NCBI GenBank assembly: GCA_038030265.1 | Contig: CM075941.1 | Span: 18,786,001 to 18,850,000, forward strand | DNA: 64,000 nt | Direction: 5' to 3' | Source: Corythucha ciliata | Lineage: Eukaryota > Arthropoda > Insecta > Hemiptera > Tingidae | Part shown: piece by piece, positions 34,029 through 47,169 of the stretch | How positions within the stretch are numbered: the stretch's first letter is position 1 | Layout of the letters: each line of letters opens with the position of its first letter | Notes under the pieces: model-generated | The model's input: the letters and a program-made list of their open reading frames with translations, nothing else | Databases searched by the model: none | Told to the model about the DNA's origin: nothing | Translations under genes and position numbers: made by a program

Positions 34029-37000
34029 TTAACATTGTAAGATATTTTTTGTCCAATATGGACACATCTGTGTCTATCATAATTTTAATCATAAATTTAG
34101 TCTATCATAAAATAAAATTGACAATTACTGCAGTATTAAAAAAACACAATGCCAATATTTACGACTCCATCAACAATCGCATAATTGTACTCAAGTTATA
34201 CCTTCCTCCAGACAAGCAGGTGTGAAGTTCAAAGGTTAGGCTTTGCACCTCACGACATCAAGGTCACTCATTCCTCGGCCTTTTACAAGAAATAAATTTG
34301 TATAATAGTAATAGAGAATAAGTATATAAATAAATAAGAAGCTCTGCAAACTTAGAGCTGACCTTGTCACTCATGAATAACGAAACGGGAAACATGGAAA
34401 TGCTGTAGCAATTCTGCCCGCGAAAAAACTATATGTTCAGTTCTCACGCACGTGCCTTTTGGACCTTTGCACGTTTGTGGGAAGTCGAAACAGAAAGGTG
34501 AAAAATTCTTCTAACGAGAATGAAATGAAATTTGTAAGACCAGACGATGTGTTAAGGAGGGAAACGAAAGGGTATCTCTGTTATTATGGACTCTTAACTA
34601 TACCAGCACGGACAGGCTGTACGTTTCGCCGCTTTGATAAAATGGAATTTGTGTATACTTCGAATGGAATTTAACCCACAGGATGCGACCAAATAAGGCA
34701 AAGGTCTTTATAGTGATTCAGCATTATTAGTGATTGCAAGCTCAATTTGTCATTTGCTTCTGATCCGAAACAATAACGCAATTTTCGAATTTAGAACTCT
34801 GCGCTACGAAAGCACTCTTTTACTGACAGGGCTTGCACATAGATTTCATTAAAAATAAAGTATTCAAATAAATAAATAAAAAATGCTTAAAAACTATTTC
34901 GGACTGAATTTTGAAGGGTTTGGGCAAAGAGATGAGGTGACACAAAAAAAATGTATATAACTCTGACGACCGCTGCTCTCATCACTTCAAACAAAATAAA
35001 CTTGCTTTCTTTAACGCGTCTCACAGACATTCATAATATCTAAGCTGTAAAAAAGGATATTGATGCGTAAAAATATTTCATTTTGAATGATACCAAATGA
35101 AACTTTTAATAACAGAGTTACCTGGATCCAAACCAAAATTTCCCCCTCTCAGGCCTACCACAAATCGTCTTTTCCGACTAAAAATAACAGTGCGTTATTT
35201 TTTGTCAAATATAAAACGGTTTCCTTTCATTAAATACGTGAAAGGAGACCATTGAAAGTCATGAAAACTGGTTGAAAAATCCAGCCTAAAAGGGCTACGT
35301 CTGAAGTCCGTGGGATGTTTGAAATTGGTTGGTTATTGAAAAGAAGAAGGGGGGAAAGAGAAAAAAAATTAATTTGCAAAGAAAACTTAACAAACAAAAG
35401 AAAAAGTTCAAACCCCTTTTCTTCCACCCTCTCAGCAAAACTTCCTTTTGCGAGCTTTAAAAAAAAAAAAAAAAAAAAAAGGCGTACTTGGGTATAAAGC
35501 GTCGAGAGGAGGCGGTCGTCGACCCCGGAACAACCAGATCAATGCCGCCCCCGCCAACCACCCCTTTTGGGTCTCTCAACTTCTAAACGTCTTCCTGGTC
35601 TCCCTTCTCTCCTTCCCTTTATACCACCCCCTCTACACTCCCCGCGAACCCTCTTGAACACCCGTTCGCGACTGGGAAATTTATTCGATTTTGTGTCTTG
35701 TTTCTTTATTATACGGCAACACTTGAATATTATTCATATTGGTTCAACCCCTGACAAAAAAAAACTGCAGTTAGTGGTGGAGTGAGCTGGGATTAAAACA
35801 ATGATATTTTCTTTAAAAATTCAATCTTTGTGAACGATAAATAACAAAGAAAAGTGAAATATAGAATCAATAGACTTAATACCGAGTGTCTTTCCCGAAG
35901 TTCAACGCCCTTACACCACCGTCTCTCACTCCTATTCGGTATAACTCGCGATTCAGCTCTAAAAGCTGAAAGGGCAACAAAAAAATTAAAGAGAAAAAGG
36001 AGGAGGAAACCTTCAAGTCCACTACATGCACCGTTCTAGAACATCTTCGGAGAGGCCATTCAACTCAGTTGTTGTGCCTTGTAGGTCCTTTACCTTAGAA
36101 GCGTCTCTTTTTTTTTCTCACATGTTTAGTCCCCCCCGCCCGCCCACCCAATCATCGCGGTTCATTGTCTAGGCGGATTTATTGTCGAAAGCATCGTGCA
36201 CCACCCGGGAGAGGGGGGAGGGAGAGTTCAACAGCGTTAATACAAAAGGGAACATAAAGGAATTACTCCAATCTCATAAAATAGTGATCGCTGGAGGTCT
36301 ATAGCAATGAGTGTGGTTAGCCAAAGGGAACGCTGGCCGTCGTAACTCGAGAATTTGAGTTGTCTCATTGACTGAGCTCAGGCTCAGATGTCACAGCTTT
36401 CCCCATAGGATAGAAGGTGTCTAAGGTATTGCTTGAAAGGTGGCGGGGGGGGGGGCTGACTTCTCTACCAGATAGTTGAAAGAAAATGGTAGGGGAATAC
36501 AAATTCTATTATATAAACATGGCCGGTTCCTGACCTGCCTCAAAGTGCATATAAAAGACGAGTTGACACGAGGGGAGAAAAAGTGCACCGCCACCTCCCT
36601 CTTGCCCTTCATCAACCTCCCATCCTTAATCGCATAGATTCCCCCCTACAAGAACGGAACGGCCATGAAACTAAGAATGGAATGGTGAGTCTTGAGATTG
36701 GCAGGGGGAGGAGAAGGAGGTCACATAACGAAGGGATCTTCTCTTGAAGATGTGACCTACCGTAACATTAGTTGAGTTGCGACATGAAAGACAGTTGGGA
36801 GGGAGGGGGAGAGCTTCATGGTCATCCAGGTTCTTATAATATTTAATTATCGAGAGTCTTCTAAATACGAAAAAGGGCTAGTGTGGGGAGGTTCATAAAT
36901 TTCTAGTCTATTACACAATTGAAGGATTGTTGCGTCATAATCTAAGAATGACTACCTCGATTTCTAATTACTGTATGCATGAAAGTCTTCGAGGTGCCAT

Positions 37001-37230
37001 CGAACATTCCTTGGCCGTTCAACAAAAGCGAGAGTCCGAACAGGCTAGGGCGAGGGGGGCGGACCACCAGGAACCCCGGAAATGCATAAAAATGATAAAT
37101 GGGGATTTATTATGTTTTATTTTCATGCATGTAAGAACGTAAAAGGAGGCCGAATGAGCTACTTTCGACGATTTTTTGCTTTCTACATACAGCGTGGAGA
37201 ACAGAACGCTGTGTAGGTATACGGTGACCA
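34029..37230. other. unique DNA, no gene seen
   Basis: AT-rich. Poly-A run at ~35460-35480, poly-G run near 36447-36455. A 71-codon frame at 34459-34674 has no recognised family. Confidence 0.45.
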
Positions 37231-37372
37231 GGGGGCCTGTTCTGTAAGATTTCAGTGTTCCTAGGAATATCCTTTTCCACCTGTCCGCCCCGAATTAAAT
37301 CACTTGTTGATGGGGAAGACGGGTGGAAAGAGACAATAATAGTGACATTTAAAAGTTATAGAACTGGCCCCT
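37231..37372. mobile_element. foldback MITE, family F-related copy D
   Basis: Outer ends GGGGCCTGTTCTGTAAGA and TTATAGAACTGGCCCC are inverted and differ from copies A-C. The inside shares TTTTCCACCTGTC, GAATTAAATCA and GAAGACGGGTGGAAA with them. Confidence 0.65.
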
Positions 37373-38150
37373 AGAGGTCCTTCTTTTGCAGGGACGGTAC
37401 TTCTTTTCACCTCATGGTCCTGTGGTCCTTTGCTTTACGTGTTTCGTGGGGCAAAATAAAAAATAGTGCATTTTTTAAATGAAATGCACTAAAAGGGCCT
37501 TTTTGCTGGAGCACACTGAGTGGAAAAGGTTGTTAGCCTTTTCAGAATTCTAGCGACAGTCGTGGATAATTCTTCGTCACAGTGATTTAACGTTTCTACT
37601 GCCAAATCTGCGGTATTTTCTGTTTGTTCTCAAACCGAAAAACGTTGTCCATTTCTCCTTCTACAAAAACAACTCTCCGAAAAATCTCCTATGAAACCGA
37701 TGTTCAGGGCCCGCCAATTGTGTCTCAAAGGATGGAATTTGACTTGATAACCCCCGCATGCAATGAAGCTAAGGTTCAAGTTCCGTCAAGCCGATTTTTA
37801 TTATGTTCGGCGGAGCTCGAACATAATCTGTGACTCGAGAGCTGAATGTCTCCTCCCAAGAATGATTCAATAAATCGTACGTATACAGGGATTTCAATTA
37901 AATGTTCAACGCTCTCGGATTCGGTCCATTCTTCATCCGCTGAGTGGTGCGAGGCTCCTTGATTTCAATAGGTAGATAATAAGTTCAACAATGCTTTTTT
38001 TTTCAAAGATTGTTTTAAACTCCAGATTTGAGTTTATTTTAACGGTTTCAAGCAAATTTATAGAGTTTCCCAGGACCTTTTTTTCTTTTTTGCTGTTCTA
38101 CTGGGGAGGGGGGGCGACCGCCCCTACCGCCCCCTTGTATCAGCCAATGA
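37373..38150. other. unique DNA, no gene seen
   Basis: No array or domain was recognised. A 69-codon frame at 37624-37833 is not identifiable. Confidence 0.4.
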
Positions 38151-38159
38151 ATTGAGAAC

Positions 38160-39680
38160 ACCTTTCGGGGAAAAATATACAAAACCTGCTAATTAAATTA
38201 TTGAGGCAAAGCGCTAAATTGGAGCTGATATTTAGACAACGTACTAACCTCTAAAATTGAGGTTTAAAGCTCTATTTCAAAGCCAAAAATTGAAAAAACG
38301 CTAAGCGGCGAAAATTAATAAAACAATATCACGACTAAAATAGAGTCAAAAGGGCTAATTCAAAATCACTGAAGACAACTTCTAGGCTAAAATTAAGAAA
38401 AAGTGCTCATTGATGTCTGTAGAAGTAAACAAAAAAGTCACTAATCGACTGCTAATAGAAAGAAAAACGCTAATACGCGTCTTAAATCTTGATAAAAAAC
38501 CTCATTCACGAATAAAATTGAGAAAAGCGCTAATTACCTGTCAAAAGGAAGCAAAACGCCAAATGGCAGACAAAATTAAAATAAAGCGCGTATTCGCGGC
38601 TAATATGTGGGCTAGTATGGGGAAAACGCGTTCATTCCATACGACAAAATTGAAAAATGCACAAATTGGAGGCCAAAAATTGAGAAAACCCGCTATTTTG
38701 AGGATGAAATACAAAATTGTTAATCCACAGCTAAAATTGATAAAAACGCTAATGCACGTCCTGAATTGAGAGAAATCGCTTATTCAAGGATAAAGTATTG
38801 ATGAAAACGCTAATTAGCAGCCAAAATTTAAAAAAAAACGACAAATCACGGACAAATTCAAGTTGAATCAATAATTCACGGTTAAAATTGTAAAAAACGC
38901 TAATTCACGGACAAAAATTTTGAAAAAGCGCTCATTCGAGGATAACATTTAAAACTGCTCTAATACGCGGCTAAAACTGGAAAAACCGGCAAATTTGAGA
39001 GTGATGTTGAAAAAACGGTGCTAATTTGCGACTTTATTTGAAAAAGAAGTCAAGATTCAAGGGTTTGAGAGAGTATACGATTTTGCGCAGCTGTAAAATT
39101 GAAGAAACGTACATTTACGATTAAAATTGGGGAAAAGCGCTACGCTGCGGAAATTGTGGCAAAGCTGCTATACGAGGAAACTTTTTCTTTGATAAAATTG
39201 ACGAAAAACAATGAAAACTAAAAACTAGTACCTGAATAAAGATCGCTAATTTGTGGCTGAAATGTATAAAACCTCAAACTGAGCGAAATTGGGAAAAGGC
39301 GCTCATTCGTGGATTAAGTTACGAAAAGCTTCAATAGCTACGTGGCTAAACTTGGGCAAAAGCGTTAATTCGCGGAAAATATCGTGACAAAGCGCTAATT
39401 CGAGATTAAATTGACAAAACGCGAAGGAACCTTGGAGCAAGCGCTAATTTACGGCTGAAATCCAGAAAAAATCGTAAGTCCAATCACGGTCATAGGGGTA
39501 TTAATTATCAATTCTCGAAGCTAATATTTAGAAAAATGCTAATTCTAGGCTAAAATCGAAAAAAAGTGCTGATGCGCAGCTAAAATGAAACAAAAAAACG
39601 CCAATTCGCGGTTTCTGAAGGCAACTTCAGGAAAAGCCATAATTTAGCGCTACGTAAAAATTGTGGCTGTGGATAGAGAT
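38160..39680 (+). repeat. family I array, longest plus-strand block
   Basis: About 1.5 kb of units such as GCTAATTCACGGAC, GGCTAAAATTGATAAAAACG. The spacing is close to 30 bases in long runs (e.g. 38890-39030). Confidence 0.8.
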
Positions 39681-40830
39681 TTCCACCCCCGGCCCTGATG
39701 GACGTAAATATGGAGCAGACCATGAAGTCCATAGCTTCTGCCGAAAATCTGTCGATTGTTTTTAAATGCTTGCGCTAATTTTTTAGTTGCAGTTTTTAAT
39801 GCAAAAAGTAAAGAAAGCTTAAATCATTTTGAGAGAATCCAAAAACGGTAGGGACAATTTTTTTTTTTTTTTACGTCAGAAAAGATTAGTGGATAATCAG
39901 CCGCTGACAACCACCAAATCTGTATTGCTATTGAGGAAGTACATGCATAAATTATTACGCTTAACTATTTTGTTTACCTGCTTTTCATTCATAATCACAA
40001 CCGTGACATTTTTGAAGTACGTTTCTGGAAAGGTACCTTGAAGACCGAGGAGTCATGCTGGCTCTAGCCTAACTTATATCTTACTACGCTTCTGATGTTA
40101 ACGACCCTAAACTAGGAAACGTAATAGCACTTTTTTTTATTTTTAAAAAGGTCTGTTTGTTATTGGTTTAATTATTCTAGTTGAGATAAGTCCCTTATCC
40201 ATTTTTAATTTCTCCGTATTTAATTTTTCGCAAATAAGACGAGTTAAAAAAAGAAGGAGATAACGTTTCATAGCCTTAGCAGCTACTTTCACCTTTTCTT
40301 TTTCACGCCAGAAAGAATTTCAACTACATATTAATGGTTAGTGACGGCGACGATGATTATGCGAAGGTGGGGGGGGGGCGTGAATTCGGCAGTTTGAGTA
40401 GAATGAACGGGCAATGGGGCATTGACCTTGGGGGTCCACCCAAGTGCGGTTAAACAGAGAAGAGGATGAAGAAGACGAGGGAGAGTGAGAGAGAGATAAC
40501 AGTGACCCGGCTTTTCGAGCACCGGTGAGTTCACTCAATCTCCGAGGAAGCTTCTTTTTTTATTTTTTTTAACGCCTTCTTCCTCCGTTTCACACTTTAA
40601 CACGTTTCACGACGAAAATCGGAAGAATTTTTATTCGTATAAATGACCACAGCATGATTAGTGTTTGAAAGCTGACTAACATGTTCCGCAGCGATAATCC
40701 TATAGTGGCGATTCTAAGACAAGAACTTGAAAATTCATAAACTCTCTTAACTTTTGAAAGACGAAATGGGGGCCACCCGCAAGGGCCATTCCCCCCTGCC
40801 CCCCTCACAAGGAGTTACGATCAGTTTCAT
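39681..40830. other. unique DNA, no gene seen
   Basis: Poly-T run near 39859-39872 and a G run near 40371-40378. A GTGAGT donor-like site follows GAGCACCG at about 40525 on the plus strand, but no exon could be defined. Confidence 0.4.
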
Positions 40831-42080
40831 AAAAACACTTAATATTCGCGGCTTATTATCCTCCAAAATCCACAATTTCATAACTATTTAGCCCTAAAAA
40901 TTCAATTGCTCGGCTGTTTTCCTGACGAAACTAGAGCAATTTCGCATAATTTATTCTCAGAAACTTCTAATTTCACTGCTATTTGTCCCTAAAAACTTAT
41001 AAACTTAGCGGCTACATTTACCCTGAAACGGGTTAATTTAAACACCCGAGCTCAAATACTGTGAAATTGCAAATTTTGGGTCTGAACATTCACTAAATTG
41101 CTAGTTTACAATGTTTTTTATTTTCACGTAAATGCAAGCTATTTGCGACTGGTAATTATTTTCGCGAAATTACAAGTTTTCGGGTCACTTTTTTTAGTGG
41201 CGGTGGAACCCCGTCTGCTTGGCCACATAACAGCGCCCAAAGTCAGACAAATAGCCAAAACAATTGCGGCATTTTTGGAGCTAAATATCCGCGTGACTGG
41301 AAGTTTCCGGGCAGAACATTTGCAAAATCGCTAGTTTCTGGTCTTTTTCTCACAAAATTGCAACTTCCCTGTCTTTATTTTCGCAAAACTACAATTTTCC
41401 TGGCCTTTCACTGGATGTGGACCCTGAAATCGACGCGGAATGCGCCCAGAACCTTGCAAACATTGCCACGAAATTACATCACTCCGAACGGAAAATCTGA
41501 GAAACTAAAAGGTTTGGGTCAGAACATTCGCGAAATTGCATGTTTCCGGCCTTTATTCTCGCGAAATTTCGTGGCCGGTGGCGGGACCCATTCTATCCAG
41601 CCACGACAGCGGCCAAAGTCCGGCGAATAGCAGCACAATTGCAACATTTAGGAGCTGAATATCCGCGAAATTGGAAGTTTAGTGGCTGAATATTCATAAA
41701 ATTGCATGGTTCTGGAAATGTTTTGAAATTACAAGTTTCTGTTCTATACACATTTTCACAAAATAGTAATTGTCTGAGCCTTTTTTTCATAGTGAGTGTG
41801 GACCCTGGGCAAGCTGACGAGTGAGTGAGCTTGACCTGAATATTGGTGAGTTTGTAAGTTCGGGTCAAAATCTGAGAGAAATTATAAGTTTCCCAGCTGA
41901 ATATCAACGAAATTGCAAGTTTAAGGTCTTAATTTAAGCAAAAAAACTTGCAAATTTCGTGGAATTTGTCGGTGTGAGTATCCGGCCCCAAAAACCTAAT
42001 AATACCAACGAATTTACATTTTGGAAGTTTCCTGGCTCAATACCCGCAACACTGCCACTTTCGGGGTTCGTTTAATACCA
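40830..42080 (+). repeat. family III degenerate repeat array
   Basis: Units CGCGAAATTGCAAGTTTC followed by GGGCCT or CTGAATATC recur every ~30-45 bases. The core CGAAATTGCA is shared in part with families II and IV. A longer block (GGTGGAACCC...CCACATAACAGCGCCCAAAG and GGCGGGACCC...CCACGACAGCGGCCAAAG) repeats about 390 bases apart (~41.2 and ~41.6 kb). Confidence 0.7.
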
Positions 42081-42109
42081 ACAAAATTTCACGAGGGATG
42101 GCCCATGTG

Positions 42110-42790
42110 AAACACACCCTCACACTAGCGCTTCTTCTCAACATTAATCGCGAATTATAGGGATTTTTCTCAACATTAGCTGTGAATTAGCACTTTTCCA
42201 GCTTTAGTCACGAATTAGCACTTTCTCTCCATTTAAGCAGCGAATTTGCGTATTTACCGCAATTTCAGCGCGAATTAGCGGTTTTCCAGCCATTAATTGG
42301 AGCTAATTCTCCATTTTAGCCGCAAAGATACTTCTAAAAAGCACGAATTGCGTGTTCTCAATTTTAGCCGCGAATAAACGCTTTTCCCCAATTTTACGAA
42401 CTGATTACTTTTACCAAATTTTTACCGTTTTTTTCAATTTTAGCCACGGAATCGACACTTTCTCTTAGCTTATCTGGCCTCCAGAAAACGCGGATAAGCG
42501 TTTTCTCAGTTTTATCCGCGAATTATCGCTTTTTCCACATTTCAGGCGTGAATCAGCGTTTACCTCTATTTGTGGCGCGTGGTAGCGACTTTTTTCACTT
42601 TTGGGTATGAATTAGCGCGCGTTTTAAATTTCAACCATGAAAATGCCTTCAGGCACCGCTAATTGGCGTTTGGTCAATTTTAGGAGCGAATCACCGCTTC
42701 TTCTCGGTTTAATCTGCCAATTATAATTTTTTTTTCTCCATTTAATTAGCCTCAAATTAACGCTACGACTTAATTTTAACCGCAGACTAG
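42110..42790 (-). repeat. family I array, minus orientation
   Basis: Units TTTTCTCAATTTTAGCC, CGCGAATTAGCG in reverse sense, directly abutting the family III array with a strand switch. Confidence 0.75.
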
Positions 42791-42798
42791 GGTTTACC

Positions 42799-43042
42799 TG
42801 ACGCGCGCGTCAGCGTCCGACTCTTGCAGTAAAAACATATAGAGCTCTATGGGGCCTTTCACATTGGACGCGTTCGTGAAAGTCGTCTCTCCCCCGAGAA
42901 AAAAGACCCTATGGCACGGCGCATCAAAAACCGCGTACGTGTCCAATGTGAAAGGCCCCATAGAGTTCTACGTGTTATTACTGCACGAGCCAGAGGCTGA
43001 TGCGAGCGTCGGCGTCTTTTTTCTCCTAGTGTGCGCGGGGCC
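42799..43042. mobile_element. palindromic MITE family H, copy 1
   Basis: A large hairpin: TATGGGGCCTTTCACATTGG is mirrored by CCAATGTGAAAGGCCCCATA. The outer part GCGTCGGCGTCTTTTTTCTC then CTAGTGTGCGC at the right matches the ends of the copy in retroelement 1 (56010-56196). The left terminus is degraded. An 80-codon open frame across it is a by-product of the palindrome. Confidence 0.75.
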
Positions 43043-43144
43043 TGAGCCTGAGGCTTCCCATCCATTGGAGCCGTATTTGGCCGAATAAATATTTATTCGG
43101 TCGTATTCGGTTCCAATGGACGTTAACGATTAAACGGACTCCAT

Positions 43145-43350
43145 ACTCCGCAAATTAGCGAATTTGTGCCCATTTTTTGTCTGGAAGTTCCATTGAGAAC
43201 CCGCTAATGAGCACGTTTCCGATATTGTAGCCCCGGATAGTAGCGATTTTCTTAAAATTTGACCTGCATTCTCACCTTAACCCAGAGAAGAACAATAGCG
43301 TGACTTTTGAATTTTAGCCTCTTGAGGCCAAGAGAAACTTGGTATCCGCG
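43145..43350 (-). repeat. family I array remnant, minus orientation
   Basis: A few reverse family I units (CGCAAATTAGCG, CCCGCTAATGAGC, TTCTCTATTTTAGC) after the MITE, probably a continuation of the array at 42.1-42.8 kb. Confidence 0.5.
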
Positions 43351-46300
43351 TATTTTCTCTATTTTAGCATACAGACAAAAAATATATATGTATATATATT
43401 GGGAAAAACAAATTGCTCATTCATAAAACAATTTTTCACCCGGAGATATTTCTCCTGAATTGGAGTTATTAATAAAAACACTCAGAAAAATAGTGCTGTC
43501 AGAGGTATAGATGATGGCGGCCAAACGTTTTGATCTTTTGACCTTTTGTCAAGAGGCTTCGGTCGTTGGGTCATGAACTTTAAACGGCAAAGGACGGAAT
43601 GACTGGTGGGAGGTTTTCCTATTCAAATACAGCCAGATATATTGAATGACTTGAAGATGGATTACATTCGCAAAATTTACAAGGATTCATTGCACGTGGT
43701 GAGTGGTATAAGGGGGGGGGGAGGTTGAGTTTTGCACTCTTAACCCCTCCCCTGGATTCTCTCATCGTTCTGAAGAATCAAGGAAGTAAACGAGGAAGCA
43801 GTAGAACTGTGTGTGTCTCGGTAGGAAGGGGAAGTTCAATGAACTTATAGGGCCGCACGAGAAGTTCGCGAGGTCTAGGTAATTAGCGATGGTATCACGG
43901 GTGACTGCGGTGTTGAAAGGGAAAGGTCGTGTTAAGGTAAAAAAAGGGGGAGGGGAAAGGGAAAAAAATCGCACTACCAAGAGGAAAGGGGTGAAAAAAA
44001 AAAAAAGTGTGAGGGAGAACATTTTGAGCGATCAAGAAACCCGGAGTGAGAAAGAATGATTGAGCCCCATGGTTGGAGGCGGGATGGGAGAGGGTATTGT
44101 GGTTGAAAGGGGAGGGTTTTGCCGAATTCGTTCGTTGACCCCACGAAAAGAAAGGCCCAGGGTTGTGTTGGGCTCCCGACTCAGGGGCATGGTTAAAAAC
44201 TCCGAGAAGGTGGGAGTCAGGATTTTTTCGCGTGCTGCTAATGTTATTGAGAGATAAAATAAACGTATCTATATGTTTTTTTCACCAAAATAAGCGGAAC
44301 TTGGAACTAGACAGAAAGCTCATTAGCCCACTTTCTATTTCAGTAAACGTCAGGAAAAATGCAGGCTTAAAAAAAAGATCGATTTGCAGATTACTTTTCT
44401 TAAGCCATCAGCATAAGATGAAATTACAGTCAATGAACTCTCTGCAACTTCCTCATCTCGTTCATTCCGAAAGGTGGGGAGAAGGCGTATGAACGAAAGC
44501 TCGACGTGGCGATTAGGCCTTGCAAGGACGCGAGAGGTACGTTGCCCTTTGGGTTGTCAAACGAGGAAAGGACTAGCCAAAGGGGCGGTGTAGTAACTCT
44601 GGTTAGTTCCTACTTCCTACCCAATAGTTAAATTGCTTATATTTAAAGCATATATTTAGCGTAATAGTTGTATTGCAATTTGCAATATGAATGTGTTATA
44701 GATTTACTGGAAGAAAATAAAATAATTAGAATTTGAGTAAAAATGGTTACCCCTTCCTACGCACTAAAGCTTTGGGGAATTTCCAATCAAAAGCAACATT
44801 CGACCCAGCCGTCACCAGTAGGAATTTATACAAAAATTAGTCCTATTATTAGACGATATATGTGGTGACATGAAGGGAAAACTCTTCGGGTTCAATGTCA
44901 TCCACCAGAGGACCCCAGTCTATATTTAGAACGAAGTTATTAACCGTTAAAGTTATTTAAGGTAGTATTATTGTTCTAAAGATCTAAATATTATGAAAAC
45001 TTCCGTAAAGTAGGCAAAACCCCGACAGGGAAGGGGGAAAAAAGGGCAAAGCCTAGCAGTTTCGAAATAGCTTAATAAAAAATGCCCGTGGATGCATTAA
45101 GAGCTATTATTTTATTGGTACTTGAGAGACCACCAGCATCGTGTTCTAGCACTTTCTTTATTTTCAAAAATTGATGTTTCAATTTCAGAAAAAAAAAAGT
45201 TCCTCCAATTCTGTGCAAGCGACTGAGCGCAGTCACCTTCTCTCGGTCACAAGTGTCATTGATCCCGAACACTCTTCATGCGGGGACTAAACAGATAGTC
45301 AGGAAGGAGGCTGAGAAGAAATTCTTGGTAGAAAAAAATGTTTTCTCCGGTCTTAAAAGAAAGAGAAAGATTGATTGAGAGACGGCGATAGAGGGCGAAC
45401 GAGTGGGTAAAAAAAGAATGAGATTTGAGTGTCGCAAAAGAAAAAAATAAACAAGACAGAATATGCGCAGACAAGAAGCTTTTTAAAACTGTTGTGCTTG
45501 GGGGGGTGTCAAATGTCTTCCAAACTTTCAAAAGAGTTCTGACCATCAAACGAGCAGTATCCCCCGAAATCTCAATATTTTCAGGAACGTTAACTATGTT
45601 GTAATTGTTAACAGAACATTAACAATAAAACAATAGCCAAAAAGGAATTGTGCGAAACATATTTATAGATTTTGTAAAACACATCAAGTAAACGAGTTTG
45701 CTGAGACAAAAGTCCTCCATTTCAAAAGGCCAATTTTACTAATAATCAAATAAAAATAAATAAAACCGAGAGCAAGTGGGCGGACACAGCGGAATGCGAG
45801 AGATATGAGGAAGCAGCAGCAGCAGCAGAGAATAAAAGAGAAGAAAAAAAATAATAATAGAGAAGAACGGAATTCTGGGGAATAGTGAAGTGCCTGTTTC
45901 AAGAAAGGAGAGGGCAACAGCCTTGGTCGTCGATCCTTGTGAATCAGTGAAAGTCAGCTGACGCCCTGGACGATAGCGTGGGTTCTTCTCCCGTATATAC
46001 GACAAAGCGAGACCGATGAGGCTGAAGCGAGCGTCAAAAGGAGGGGAGGGGGAAAAGTGTGGGATAGGGTGAGGGGGCATGGTTGGGAGGGAGCGCTCTT
46101 TTTACACAACTCACCGTTAACCTGGAAGGATCAAAAGCGTAAAAGAAGGGGCGATAAAACGGCGGAGGGGGTTGGATGATGGCCCTGAAGGCGAAGAGGA
46201 TCTCCTTTCGTGGTTTTGCTTGAGGATTCATTTGGGGAATCTTCAAAAAGGTCGATGGAGTAGTGGTGGGGGGGTGTACATGGTACTGATCTTGATTCAT

Positions 46301-47150
46301 GGCATGTCTGGCAATGGTGAAGAAGGAAGGAACATTCTGACTCATTCGTAAAGAATAACTGGTTGGAGTAGAGGGGGATTCCTATTTTAATTGCCCCAAA
46401 AAAACTTAAGGTCAATGCCATTGAGTATATTAACTGAACCTACAATTTTCTTGTTGGCGAATTTCCAAGACCAATTAACGAAATACTTGAGCTGAGAACC
46501 ACTGCTAGTCACGTCTGTACAACTTAATTCAGCACATGTTAAAGCTTAATGCTGATGGACCGCCCTAACAGTTGAGGGACCTCGAAATAAGAAAGAGCAA
46601 AATGTCAACGGCCCCCGAAAGATATCACGTTGTGCGTATTGCTGACATTGGCAGATAATTTATAGTTATGAGTTGAATGGGCACAAAACTGTCTTAGGGG
46701 GCTAAAATGCCCTAGATACTAATTACTACTGAATAGCCGGGCTATCCACAATGGTGAGGGGGGGAGGCAAAAATAATAAATGCATAAAAGTATCTCTTTC
46801 ACAGATCACATCAAACTCACACAGATTATGTCAACGCCTGGAGGCTCTCGTGGAACATTCAGCCCCCCTCGTCTAATTTGACCACAATGAGTCCCTCTTT
46901 TTCCACCCATAAGCCCATAATTCTTGAACTAGCAGAGCACGCGGCATGCGACACTGGGCCAAGTAACCAGAAAACTGTGGAATTGGCTACGTATCTTTAC
47001 CGTTCAGTTTGCTTGACTACAAAACAGAAAAGTTTTTCCTTGGTGGACCAAGATCCCCCCACTGCCACCCAAACAAAATTGCACGGCTAAAAATGATCCT
47101 TCGTTAACACGCAGACAAAACTGATCATCCTGTGAGTCGGCTTCCACCAG
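43351..47150. other. unique DNA, no gene seen
   Basis: Purine-rich on the plus strand, so long pyrimidine-coded frames appear on the minus strand (45.7-46.4 kb), all low-complexity. A GCA run occurs at ~45813-45827. Nothing was recognised as coding. Confidence 0.45.
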
Positions 47151-47169
47151 GTTATGGTCTTAGTAACGT

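Noticed and set aside
33884..34032. piggyBac element from TTAA on both sides
   Set aside because: TTAA is common in this AT-rich DNA and the terminal bases are not symmetric next to it, so it was kept only as a possibility.
38160..39680. Regular ~30 bp repeats resembling a CRISPR array
   Set aside because: Units are continuous and degenerate, with no conserved repeat separated by unique spacers, no cas-like genes, and the context is eukaryotic.
42849..43088. 79-codon open frame as a gene
   Set aside because: It lies across a palindromic MITE, and an overlapping frame is open on the other strand because of the inverted repeat.
45684..46421. Long minus-strand frames of up to 113 codons
   Set aside because: They come from purine-rich DNA on the plus strand, overlap in several frames and consist of Ser/Pro/Phe-rich low-complexity sequence.
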